Origin: Candidatus Marinamargulisbacteria bacterium SCGC AG-343-D04
GTDB taxonomy: Bacteria > Margulisbacteria > Marinamargulisbacteria > GCA-2716485 > GCA-002719695
Assembly (NCBI GenBank): GCA_003265885.1
Contig: QFBQ01000017.1
Coordinates: 1-32,792 of the forward strand
Direction of reading: 5' to 3'
Length of the DNA: 32,792 bases
Below the pieces are notes generated by a model that saw nothing but the letters and a program-made list of their open reading frames with translations, was not told the origin of the DNA and searched no databases. The position numbers were made by a program, and so were the translations under genes. Shown piece by piece: positions 7,384 through 15,225 of the stretch (its first letter is position 1; each line of letters starts with the position of its first letter).

Positions 7384-8802
7384 ATGGCGGTTCTTACAGA
7401 TGAAACGGTTCAAAACATTACAAGTCCAATAAATGGGGAGATATTAGACACAACGCGATTATATAAGGGAAGTGAATTAGATGCGTATGTACAACGAGCA
7501 AAAAACGCATATAAAGCATGGGGAGGGCTAACTCTTAGAGAAAGAGCACAGTTTATGTATAGATATAGAGAGTTAATGATAGCGAGATGCGACGAATTAG
7601 CTCAGTTGGTACATCAAGAAAATGGAAAAACACTAGGTGAGGCTCGTGCAGAAGTAGAAAAATCTATTGAAGTCACCGAGTTTGCCTGTTCATTACCACA
7701 AATTGCTAAGGGAGATCAATCTGAAGTGAGTCGAGGTGTTTTTTGTCAGCAATCGATAGAGTCTCTAGGGGTGGTAGCCAATATTACACCGTCTAACTTC
7801 CCTCATATGGTTCCTCATTGGACTTTGGCTATCTCTATAACCCTAGGAAATACGCTTATCATAAAGCCATCTGAAAGAGTTCCTTTAAGCATGCTGAAGT
7901 CTTTAGAGCTATTAAAAGAAGCGGGTCTTCCAGAAGATGTAGTTCAGGTACTTCCTGGAAGGCAAGATTTGGTCGAGGCCATCTGTGATCATCCAGATAT
8001 CAAGGCTGTGTCGTTTGTAGGGTCTACAAAAGTTGCTCAAATAGTATATCAGCGTTGTTCACAGAATTTAAAACGGGTTATTGGTTTGGGTGGCGCTAAA
8101 AATCATATTTTAGTGTTGCCAGATGCTCATACACAGATGAGTGCAACAAATATAGCGGCATCGATGACAGGGTGTGCCGGACAACGTTGTATGGCGGCGT
8201 CGGTCATGGTCGGTGTCAATAAAGTCGATCATATTATCAGCTCGTTGATTGAAGAATGTAAAAAAATCATTCCAGGAGAAAACTTAGGGGCGATTATTTC
8301 CAAGGATGCTAAGGCGCGAATTGAGACCTATATTCAGGAAGCTATCGATCAGGGAGCAACCTGTGTATTAGATGGCCGGAATCCTCAAGTAGAAGGAAAA
8401 GAGGGAGGGTATTATGTCGGGCCTACGATATTAGATAATGTTCGTCCCGATATGGCATTGGCTAAAGAAGAAGTGTTTGGACCGGTGTTAGCCATTATTC
8501 GAACAGAGTCGTTGGAAGATGCTATTGAGATTGAAAATAATTCAGAATATGGAAATGGAGCCGCAATATTCACTCAAAGTGGCCCTTTGGCAAAAAAAGT
8601 AGCTCAAGAACTGAGTGCGGGCATGATAGGTGTCAATATTGGAGTACCTGTTCCGAGAGAGCCTTATTCGTTTGGGGGTTGGAATGATTCGAAATTTGGA
8701 GTGGGAGATATTACGGGCGAAAGTTCAATAGGGTTTTGGACACAACTTAAAAAGACGACGACCAAGTGGAATCCTGAAGCCCAAATTAATTGGATGAGTT
8801 AA
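7384..8802 (+). CDS. mmsA: CoA-acylating (methyl)malonate-semialdehyde dehydrogenase
   Basis: Enzymes of this family oxidise methylmalonate or malonate semialdehyde with NAD+ and CoA to propionyl- or acetyl-CoA. The 472-aa aldehyde dehydrogenase fold is slightly shorter than the usual ~490 aa. Visible signatures are the ITPSNFPHM loop, IIKPSERVP, VSFVGSTKVA, GLGGAKNH (typical of MmsA, where other ALDHs have ELGGK) and the catalytic cysteine C269 in TGCAGQRCMAAS. EEVFGPVL and the C-terminal GVPVPREPYSFGGWNDSKFG are also MmsA-like. A strong AAGGAG site precedes the ATG. An aminotransferase follows after 11 nt, then a symporter. That context favours malonate semialdehyde from beta-alanine as the physiological substrate; this is inference. 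Confidence 0.9.
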   Translation: MAVLTDETVQNITSPINGEILDTTRLYKGSELDAYVQRAKNAYKAWGGLTLRERAQFMYRYRELMIARCDELAQLVHQENGKTLGEARAEVEKSIEVTEFACSLPQIAKGDQSEVSRGVFCQQSIESLGVVANITPSNFPHMVPHWTLAISITLGNTLIIKPSERVPLSMLKSLELLKEAGLPEDVVQVLPGRQDLVEAICDHPDIKAVSFVGSTKVAQIVYQRCSQNLKRVIGLGGAKNHILVLPDAHTQMSATNIAASMTGCAGQRCMAASVMVGVNKVDHIISSLIEECKKIIPGENLGAIISKDAKARIETYIQEAIDQGATCVLDGRNPQVEGKEGGYYVGPTILDNVRPDMALAKEEVFGPVLAIIRTESLEDAIEIENNSEYGNGAAIFTQSGPLAKKVAQELSAGMIGVNIGVPVPREPYSFGGWNDSKFGVGDITGESSIGFWTQLKKTTTKWNPEAQINWMS

Positions 8803-8813
8803 AGGAGCCAATC

Positions 8814-10151
8814 ATGACAACACGAGACACGATTAAAAAACAAAATTGCGAGCATACCTTATTTTCTTGGAGTAAACAGGAAGGGCTTGACCCGGCAATG
8901 ATTGAGAGAGCAGAAGGTATTTATTTGTATGATTTTAACGGAAAACGTTATATCGATTTTTCGTCCCAACTCATGAATGTCAATATTGGACATAATCATC
9001 CAAAAGTGAATGAGTCCATCAAAGAACAGTTAGATAAATTAGCCTATGTATTTCCCGGAATGGGAACAGAGCCTAGAGGGGAGTTGGGGAAGAAACTGTT
9101 AGACATTAGCCCCTTTGATTCAGGAAAGTGTTTTTTTACAACAGGAGGAGCCGATGCTATTGAAAATGCTATAAAGATAGCACGTGTTTTTACAGGGAAA
9201 CATAAGATTATTACCAAATATCGGTCTTATCATGGCGCAACATATGGAGCGATGTCTGCAGGAGGAGATCCTAGAAAACATCCTATTGATAACCAGCTTA
9301 TGCCAGGTATTGTTCATGTAGAAGATCCTTATTGTTATAGATGTCCTTGGGGCCAAGAGAAAGAGTCATGTAAAAAACTATGCTTGGATCATGTAGAACG
9401 TGTGATTCAATTTCAAGGGCCTCAAAATATTGCCGCTATTCTTATAGAAGGTGAATCGGGTTCATCGGGATGTATCAAATATCCAAAAGGGTATTGGAAA
9501 GGCATAAAGGCTTTAGCGGATAAATATGATCTATTAACGATATCAGATGAAGTGATGAGCGGGTTTGGTCGTTGCGGACAGTGGTTTGGCGTTGAAAATC
9601 ATGATGTAACACCTGATATTATTGTAGCTGCAAAAGGCTTAACATCGGGATATATTCCGTTAGGGGCCGTCATTGTTAATGATAGTATTGCGAAGACCTT
9701 CGATAAAACTCCTTTACCTGCAGGATTAACCTATTCGGCCCATGCTCTAGCTTGTAAAGCAGGGTCAGCATGTATAGATGTGTATAAAGATGAACAGTTA
9801 ATAGACGGTGTTGCTGAAAAAGAGCAGTATTTACATGAAATATGTGACGATTTGGTCCAAAAACATGCGGCTATAGGGGATGTCAGGATTACGGGGCTTT
9901 TAGGGTGTTTAGAGCTGGTCAAAGATAGACAAACAAAAGAGCCATTAGCTCCCTGGAATGCAAGCGCAGATCAAATGGGGGTTATGAATGATGTGGCCAA
10001 AAAAATTAGAGATAGAGGCATGCATACTTTTGTACGATGGAATTATATATTCATAGCGCCTCCACTCACCATCACCAAAGAACAGTTAAAAGAAGGTATG
10101 GATATTATTTCAGAGGCCTTAGAACTAACAGATTTTGTATCTAAAAACTAA
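8814..10151 (+). CDS. class III aminotransferase (beta-alanine/taurine:pyruvate type)
   Basis: This PLP enzyme moves an omega-amino group to a keto acid acceptor. The 445 aa show the class III fold: FTTGGADAIENAIKIAR, SYHGATYGAMSAGG, the cofactor aspartate in ISDEVMSGFGRCG (D245) and the PLP lysine K274 in VAAKGLTSGYIPLGA. A cysteine insertion (C174, C177, C186, C190; DPYCYRCPWG) recalls taurine-pyruvate and related omega-amino acid transaminases. I place the start at 8814 because AAGGAGCC lies just before it; an upstream in-frame ATG at 8790 overlaps mmsA and has no good site. Next to MmsA, beta-alanine conversion to malonate semialdehyde is the simplest reading. Taurine or GABA cannot be excluded. 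Confidence 0.87.
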   Translation: MTTRDTIKKQNCEHTLFSWSKQEGLDPAMIERAEGIYLYDFNGKRYIDFSSQLMNVNIGHNHPKVNESIKEQLDKLAYVFPGMGTEPRGELGKKLLDISPFDSGKCFFTTGGADAIENAIKIARVFTGKHKIITKYRSYHGATYGAMSAGGDPRKHPIDNQLMPGIVHVEDPYCYRCPWGQEKESCKKLCLDHVERVIQFQGPQNIAAILIEGESGSSGCIKYPKGYWKGIKALADKYDLLTISDEVMSGFGRCGQWFGVENHDVTPDIIVAAKGLTSGYIPLGAVIVNDSIAKTFDKTPLPAGLTYSAHALACKAGSACIDVYKDEQLIDGVAEKEQYLHEICDDLVQKHAAIGDVRITGLLGCLELVKDRQTKEPLAPWNASADQMGVMNDVAKKIRDRGMHTFVRWNYIFIAPPLTITKEQLKEGMDIISEALELTDFVSKN

Positions 10152-10169
10152 GAGGGGAGTAAGACGGTT

Positions 10170-11756
10170 ATGAAAGGGTTAATATTAATTGGGTATTTGG
10201 CGATATTATTTTTTATTGGATATAAGTCGAGTAAAAAGGTTAAGAATGTTAGTGACTTCTATGTAGGAGGAAAAACCTTAGGATACTGGGTCGCGGCATT
10301 ATCAGCTAGAGCTACCGGAGAATCTGGGTGGTTATTATTGGGGCTCACTGGAATGGGAGCTTTAATGGGCTTTAAGGCATTTTGGGTCGTTATTGGAGAG
10401 GTGTTGGGTGTTAGCCTCTGTTGGTTGTTGATGGCCAAAAAATTTAAATGGTTTACAGATAAGTTTAAGTCCATCACCATTCCCGATTATTTATCGGGCA
10501 GATTCAAATCAAAGACACATCTTTTAAGAGCGATATCAGCATTAACGTTAGGTATTTTTATAGCCATTTATGTCAGTGCGCAAATTGACGCGACAGGAAC
10601 AGCCTTCGAAACGTTTTTTAATATGAATTATTTTACAGGAGCTATTATAGGGTTTGCTATTGTATTGCTATATGTTTCATATGGGGGGTTTGTAGCCGTG
10701 GCGTGGTCGGATGTCTTTCAAGGCGCCATGATGTTTGCTGGGCTGGTTATTCTTCCTATCGTTGCAGGGACTTATTTTTTCAATAGTGGAGCAGAGTCTG
10801 GAGTAGTAAGCAGTCTACAGGCTATTGACCCAGCGTTAACTCAATTTTTTGGAGAATTCACCTTGTTAAATACCTGTACGGTATTAGGATTTTTGGCAAT
10901 AGGGGTGGGCTTTTTAGGATCTCCACAGATATTTGTGCGGTTTATATCAGTGAGAGATGAAGTTGAGATAAAAAAAGGGACCAAGGTGGCTATTTTGTTC
11001 ACAATTCTTACAGATTCAGCTGCTGTTTTAGCCGGGATTTATGGACGCTTATTGTTTCAAAAAGCAGGTGTTGATATCGAGCAAATTTTAGGGAATGGGG
11101 CTCAAAATGTCTTGCCATTATTAGTAGAGCACTTGTTTCCTACAGTGATAGTAGGTTTATATATTGCAACGATTTTATCTGCGATTATGTCTACAGTGGA
11201 TTCGTTGTTAGTGGTGTCATCAAGTGCTATTACACATGATGTTTATCAAACGATAATAAGACCAGATTTAAAAGACAAGCCTTTAGTCAGTGTGTCCAGA
11301 AAAATAACAATAGGAATAGCAGTCGCATCTCTTGTCATAGCCTTGCTTGTCGCAGTGGTTTCTCCTACGCGAACTATTTTTTGGTTTGTATTGTTTGGGT
11401 GGACTGGGATAGCGGCTACGTTTGTTCCGACAATGATATTGTCCTTATCGTGGAAGCGGTTTACAGAAAAAGGCGCCATTGCAAGTATGTTGGGAGGGTT
11501 TTCTAGTGTCATATTTTTTAGTTTTGTGGGGCCCAAGCTTGCAGTGGTAGGGCCATATTTAAAAGAGCTGACAGTGCTTCCTTTAAGTATTACGATGGGC
11601 TTGTTTTTAGGGGTTATAGTCAGTATGTATCAACGAGACTATGAATTAGAGGATAGCTATGAGCAGTGGAATCAAGAGTATCATAGTCGACATGATAAAA
11701 CAGACATTGAAATAAGTGTTTTAGAGGAGGCTAAAATACCCATAGAGACTCATTGA
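10170..11756 (+). CDS. sodium:solute symporter (SSS family, PutP-like)
   Basis: The protein has 528 aa with about 13 membrane helices. SSS signatures are visible: VSDFYVGGKTLGYWVAALSARATGESGW near the N-terminus, the YVSYGGFVAVAWSDVFQGAMM segment, and the ATILSAIMSTVDSLLVVSSSAITHDVY region that carries the Na+-binding serines and threonines of PutP relatives. It sits 18 nt after the aminotransferase with a GAGGGGAG site, so it probably imports the substrate of that enzyme by Na+ co-transport. PutP moves proline, but the neighbours (no proline dehydrogenase; aminotransferase plus MmsA) suggest beta-alanine or a similar amino acid here. Confidence 0.9.
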   Translation: MKGLILIGYLAILFFIGYKSSKKVKNVSDFYVGGKTLGYWVAALSARATGESGWLLLGLTGMGALMGFKAFWVVIGEVLGVSLCWLLMAKKFKWFTDKFKSITIPDYLSGRFKSKTHLLRAISALTLGIFIAIYVSAQIDATGTAFETFFNMNYFTGAIIGFAIVLLYVSYGGFVAVAWSDVFQGAMMFAGLVILPIVAGTYFFNSGAESGVVSSLQAIDPALTQFFGEFTLLNTCTVLGFLAIGVGFLGSPQIFVRFISVRDEVEIKKGTKVAILFTILTDSAAVLAGIYGRLLFQKAGVDIEQILGNGAQNVLPLLVEHLFPTVIVGLYIATILSAIMSTVDSLLVVSSSAITHDVYQTIIRPDLKDKPLVSVSRKITIGIAVASLVIALLVAVVSPTRTIFWFVLFGWTGIAATFVPTMILSLSWKRFTEKGAIASMLGGFSSVIFFSFVGPKLAVVGPYLKELTVLPLSITMGLFLGVIVSMYQRDYELEDSYEQWNQEYHSRHDKTDIEISVLEEAKIPIETH

Positions 11757-11844
11757 AAATATAGCAGAGAAGAGAAGCTAAATAAGTAAAAAATCTTTGC
11801 TATTTGTATGTGAATTTGATATAGTCATTCTAGGTAGTTAACTC

Positions 11845-12522
11845 ATGAAATTTAGCTATAGTGTTGTATTGATCTGTTTACTTTTTTCATTTTCAATTGA
11901 AGTGAGAGCTAATTCTAGTGCTAATATTTCTAAATCTCAGCAAGGAAATAGCAATGTTTCAAAAGAATTTGAAATTCACTTTAGTCAGGATTTAACACAG
12001 TTATCGTTGTTTTTGCAGAATAACGAATATGGAAGTAGTATAGATATCTTGAATAAGTTAATGGGGAAAGTAAAAGTGAAACAAGGGGAGTTTTTGCAAG
12101 CTTTCTTTCCAAAAAAGTTTCAAGGGTTTTATAAGAAAGAATCGTATATTCCTTTATCAGATTCCGGAATAGAAGAAGCGGGCTACAGTGTTTATTTTAA
12201 CCAAGCCTATGAAAACAAGAAAGGACATGTATTAAAAGTTAATATTATACATTCTGACGAATTAATTAAGGATTACCAAGAACTCGTAAAAAAACCTAGT
12301 TTAATCGAAAATATGGAAAACACGGCTCTAGTTCGAATGGAATCCTATAATGCGATTACGACCTTTTCTGAAGAGAGTAAATTGTATGAACAGACCATTT
12401 TATTAAATGAAGATTTTATGATGACGTGCATCGTTATTGGCAGTAAAAATGCATCTGTTCTCTCAGATTTTATAAATAGTATAGATTTGCAGAAATTAGA
12501 GAGTTATCTAGCAAAAAATTAA
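11845..12522 (+). CDS. exported protein of unknown function, 225 aa
   Basis: Residues 1-22 form a signal peptide (MKFSYSVVLICLLFSFSIEVRA). The rest is soluble, with alternating helix- and strand-forming sequence. I recognise no domain. No ribosome binding site is evident, but a TATAGT hexamer about 20 nt upstream could be the -10 box of a short-leader transcript. It stands alone, 88 nt after the symporter and before the tRNA-tuf unit. Periplasmic location is inferred from the signal peptide. Confidence 0.6.
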   Translation: MKFSYSVVLICLLFSFSIEVRANSSANISKSQQGNSNVSKEFEIHFSQDLTQLSLFLQNNEYGSSIDILNKLMGKVKVKQGEFLQAFFPKKFQGFYKKESYIPLSDSGIEEAGYSVYFNQAYENKKGHVLKVNIIHSDELIKDYQELVKKPSLIENMENTALVRMESYNAITTFSEESKLYEQTILLNEDFMMTCIVIGSKNASVLSDFINSIDLQKLESYLAKN

Positions 12523-12530
12523 CTTTAATT

Positions 12531-12560
12531 TTGGTGTGGAGACAAAGCGAGGAATATGAT
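12531..12560 (+). promoter_or_regulatory. probable promoter of tRNA-Thr/tuf
   Basis: TTGGTG (12531-12536) and TATGAT (12555-12560) are spaced by 18 nt and lie about 45 nt before the tRNA. This fits a sigma-70-type promoter for a stable-RNA/tuf transcript. Confidence 0.45.
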
Positions 12561-12606
12561 AAAATCCGAACTAGAAAAGAATGTGTGCTTTTTTGGGTGT
12601 ACTTAT

Positions 12607-12682
12607 GCTCCTGTAGCTCAGTCGGTAGAGCGCATCCATGGTAAGGATGAGGGCGTCGGTTCAAATCCGATCGGGAGCTCCA
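12607..12682 (+). tRNA. tRNA-Thr (anticodon GGT)
   Basis: A full cloverleaf can be drawn: acceptor GCTCCTG pairs with CGGGAGC (one G-U), D-arm GCTC/GAGC, anticodon stem CATCC/GGATG with a 7-nt loop holding GGT, and T-arm GTCGG/CCGAT around TTCAAAT. A genome-encoded CCA ends it at 12680-12682. It lies 38 nt before tuf, the same order as thrT-tufB in Escherichia coli, and probably shares its transcript. Confidence 0.95.
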
Positions 12683-12720
12683 TTTAAAAAAGGAAAAAAA
12701 AGAAATAAAGGAGAATAGAA

Positions 12721-13923
12721 ATGGCAAAAGAAAAATTTGAGCGAAACAAGCCGCACGTTAATATAGGAACAGTAGGACATGTAGATCATGGAAAAACGAC
12801 ATTAACGGCAGCGATTACAAAAGTATTATCATCAACAGGATCAGCAGAATTCAAGGCATATGATCAAATCGATGCAGCTCCTGAGGAAAAAGAAAGAGGG
12901 ATTACGATAGCAACGGCTCATGTAGAGTATGAGACAGAGAGTAGACATTATGCACATGTAGATTGTCCAGGACATGCAGATTATGTAAAGAACATGATCA
13001 CAGGTGCAGCACAGATGGATGGAGGAATCTTGGTAGTGAGTGCGGCAGATGGGCCAATGCCACAAACGAGAGAGCATATATTGTTAGCGAGACAGGTAAA
13101 TGTACCGTCATTGGTAGTATTTATGAATAAAACAGACCAAGTAGACGATCCTGAGTTGGTAGAGTTAGTAGAGATGGAATTGAGAGAGTTGTTAAGCTCG
13201 TATGAATTTCCAGGTGATGATATACCCTTTATACAAGGGTCAGCGTTAAAGGCATTAGAGTCTAAAGATGATAGTAGAGAGAATGCAGATGTGAAGTGTA
13301 TATGGGAGTTAATGGATGCTGTAGATTCGTATATACCGGTACCAGAAAGAGAGACAGAGAAGCCATTTTTGATGCCAGTGGAAGATGTATTTAGTATTAC
13401 AGGAAGAGGAACGGTAGGAACAGGACGAATAGAAAGAGGTGTTGTAACAGTAGGTTCAGAAGTAGATTTAGTAGGGATGTCTGAAGAGATTCGAAAGGTT
13501 ACAGTAACCGGAGTAGAGATGTTTAGAAAGTTATTAGATCAGGGGGAAGCAGGAGACAATGTAGGGATCTTATTAAGAGGTGTAGAGAGAGAAGATTTGC
13601 AAAGAGGGCAGGTACTAGCGAAAGCGGGATCTATAAACCCACATAAGAAGTTTTCTGCAGAGGTATATGTATTGAAGAAGGAAGAGGGTGGAAGACATAC
13701 GCCATTTTTCAAGGGGTATAGACCGCAGTTTTATATTAGAACAACAGATGTAACAGGTTCAGTGAAATTGCCAGACGGAGTAGAGATGGTAATGCCAGGA
13801 GATAATATTACAGTTGAAGTAGAGTTAATCGTGCCGGTAGCGTGTCAAGAAGGGTTGAGATTTGCAATCCGAGAAGGTGGGCGTACAGTAGGTGCGGGTG
13901 TCGTAACTAAAATTATTGAGTAG
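12721..13923 (+). CDS. tuf: elongation factor Tu
   Basis: EF-Tu is the GTPase that brings aminoacyl-tRNA to the ribosome. Its 400 aa carry all G motifs: GHVDHGKT (P-loop), RGITI (switch I), DCPGHADY and NKTD (the usual form is NKCD). Domains II and III follow (GRGTVGTGRIERG, GGRHTPFF, YRPQFYIRTTDVTG, REGGRTVGAGVV). Length is within the usual 393-409. AAAGGAG precedes the ATG. Adenine-rich codons (AGA, GTA, TTA) dominate. In many bacteria secE or rpsJ follows tuf; here an insertion-sequence-like remnant does. Confidence 0.98.
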   Translation: MAKEKFERNKPHVNIGTVGHVDHGKTTLTAAITKVLSSTGSAEFKAYDQIDAAPEEKERGITIATAHVEYETESRHYAHVDCPGHADYVKNMITGAAQMDGGILVVSAADGPMPQTREHILLARQVNVPSLVVFMNKTDQVDDPELVELVEMELRELLSSYEFPGDDIPFIQGSALKALESKDDSRENADVKCIWELMDAVDSYIPVPERETEKPFLMPVEDVFSITGRGTVGTGRIERGVVTVGSEVDLVGMSEEIRKVTVTGVEMFRKLLDQGEAGDNVGILLRGVEREDLQRGQVLAKAGSINPHKKFSAEVYVLKKEEGGRHTPFFKGYRPQFYIRTTDVTGSVKLPDGVEMVMPGDNITVEVELIVPVACQEGLRFAIREGGRTVGAGVVTKIIE

Positions 13924-13969
13924 AGCTTAGTTTTTTATCTCTTATTTTAAAATTATTTTAGAAAAATAA

Positions 13970-14200
13970 ATTTTCCAATGCTGTCTCACAAATGATCTTT
14001 GTGAGACAGCTAGGAATCGAAATGGTTTTGCATTGCGTAAAAAACATAAATCATCCCTACTAACAGTCACATATATCGATGAGAAAATATCTGTATTTGA
14101 ATACGACGGTGCCAGGAAAGCAATCAAAGAGACAACGACACATTCTGATGGAAGTATATCAGTTAATGAATATAACTCCGCGAATCAACAAGAAAATTAA
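13970..14200 (+). pseudogene. C-terminal remnant of a transposase-like ORF
   Basis: An open frame of 76 codons has no start codon or ribosome binding site and ends in TAA at 14198-14200. The readable part (NGFALRKKHKSSLLTVTYI, then DEKISVFEYDGARKAI and HSDGSISV) has the beta-rich look of a transposase C-terminus. The stop falls right at the start of a sequence that resembles an insertion-sequence end and recurs at 16527. I cannot assign an IS family. The nested hairpin at 13980-14010 lies inside the fragment. Confidence 0.4.
13980..14010. terminator. strong hairpin downstream of tuf
   Basis: Thirteen bases (GCTGTCTCACAAA) are followed by a 5-nt loop and their perfect reverse complement. No T-run follows, so it is not a textbook intrinsic terminator, but it lies 57 nt after the tuf stop and is stable enough to protect or end the tuf mRNA. 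Confidence 0.4.
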
Positions 14201-14247
14201 CCCTGTTTTAGCACCTTTGGTACTTTTACGGACACCTTAGCTCATAG
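14197..14247 (+). repeat. IS-end-like direct repeat, left copy
   Basis: The segment shares TTAAC-CTGTTTTA-CACCT-TG--ACTTTT and a following GACACCTTA with 16527-16588, in the same orientation. It begins at the stop codon of the transposase-like remnant, as the inverted terminal repeat of an insertion sequence would. Confidence 0.5.
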
Positions 14248-14284
14248 CTTTTTTATTTGGAAAATCATGTTATCATAAAAACTC

Positions 14285-14377
14285 ATGAAAATTATAAAAT
14301 ATAATCATACTTATCAAGTACAGAGTCACCAGACTTTTTATCCGGTAGTATATAGTAATGATATTCCCCCTCTGTAA
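14285..14377 (+). CDS. 30-codon ORF coupled to the acetyltransferase gene (doubtful)
   Basis: A short frame starting MKIIKYNHTY and ending NDIPPL has its TAA overlapping the ATG of the next gene (TAATG, 14375-14379). The downstream gene has no ribosome binding site of its own, so re-initiation after this mini-frame could drive it. It may be a leader peptide, or the tail of a gene lost when this segment was inserted. Confidence 0.3.
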   Translation: MKIIKYNHTYQVQSHQTFYPVVYSNDIPPL

Positions 14378-15159
14378 TGCCAATAGAAGAACTTGTTAGT
14401 AATTGGAGGCAATCGGGGATTAATGAATCCGATACTGTGCTTCTTCATAGTAGTCTTAAACAAACATTTAAATCATTTCTTCGTAAAGGTATAAAGCTTT
14501 CATCACATATGATTCTTGAGTCTTTTTTGAAGGCTGTGGGTCCGACAGGAACACTGATACTCCCTTTATTTAATTTCGATTTCGTGAAAGGAGTTCCCTT
14601 TGATATTCGAACATCTCCGTCTCAGATGGGGATGCTTACTGAGGTTGGGAGACAACACCCAAAAGCAATCCGAACAGGTCATCCAATTTATTCATTTGCT
14701 GTAATTGGGCATAATTCAGATAAGTTTTTGGGGATGGATAACTATAGTGGGTATGGAAAAGATTCACCTTTCGACATGTTAAAACAATTGAATGGCAAAA
14801 TTGCTGTATTGGGGCTTACGGATCAACATAGCATGACTTTCTATCACTATATTGAGGAAATGAACCAAGTTTCCTATCGATATATGAAAGAGTTCTCAGG
14901 GGAATATACAAATTTTAAAGGTCAGTGTGGCATCAAAAATTACGGTCTATTTGTACGAAATCTTGAGAAAGGGGTTTTGACGCATGTTAACCCTATGGGG
15001 GAATTACTTTGGGAAAATAATATTTATAGTGGATACCGCCCAAATTCTGAAATAGGACTTCGGGTTGCGTCAAGTACAGATATATATGAGTTTGTTTCAA
15101 AAATTATTCAGTCAGGTGGTGCGGAAGGATTACTCTATAAAATTCATCGAACCAGTTGA
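14377..15159 (+). CDS. AAC(3)-fold N-acetyltransferase
   Basis: The 260-aa protein matches the aminoglycoside 3-N-acetyltransferase (Antibiotic_NAT) fold. Signatures are the N-terminal VLLHSSLKQ, GPTGTLILPLFNFDF, the SQMGMLTEVGRQHPKAIRTGHPIYSFAVIG segment containing the family's RTGHP-type motif, and GKIAVLGL near the middle. Family members acetylate an amino group with acetyl-CoA. Many are not resistance enzymes but modify amino sugars in surface-glycan clusters, and the adjacent DUF4910-type gene favours that role. The gene pair lies between two related direct repeats, suggesting acquisition as a unit. A resistance role is possible but unsupported. Confidence 0.8.
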   Translation: MPIEELVSNWRQSGINESDTVLLHSSLKQTFKSFLRKGIKLSSHMILESFLKAVGPTGTLILPLFNFDFVKGVPFDIRTSPSQMGMLTEVGRQHPKAIRTGHPIYSFAVIGHNSDKFLGMDNYSGYGKDSPFDMLKQLNGKIAVLGLTDQHSMTFYHYIEEMNQVSYRYMKEFSGEYTNFKGQCGIKNYGLFVRNLEKGVLTHVNPMGELLWENNIYSGYRPNSEIGLRVASSTDIYEFVSKIIQSGGAEGLLYKIHRTS

Positions 15160-15225
15160 AACAAACTATCATTAGGGAGACGGTTCGAGTTAGAGGGTTT
15201 AAATTAAATGATAAGGAGAAAGAAA

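Noticed and set aside
14377..15159. Aminoglycoside resistance gene
   Set aside because: The fold fits, but a neighbouring DUF4910-type gene and the lack of any resistance context make a glycan- or metabolite-modifying role more likely.
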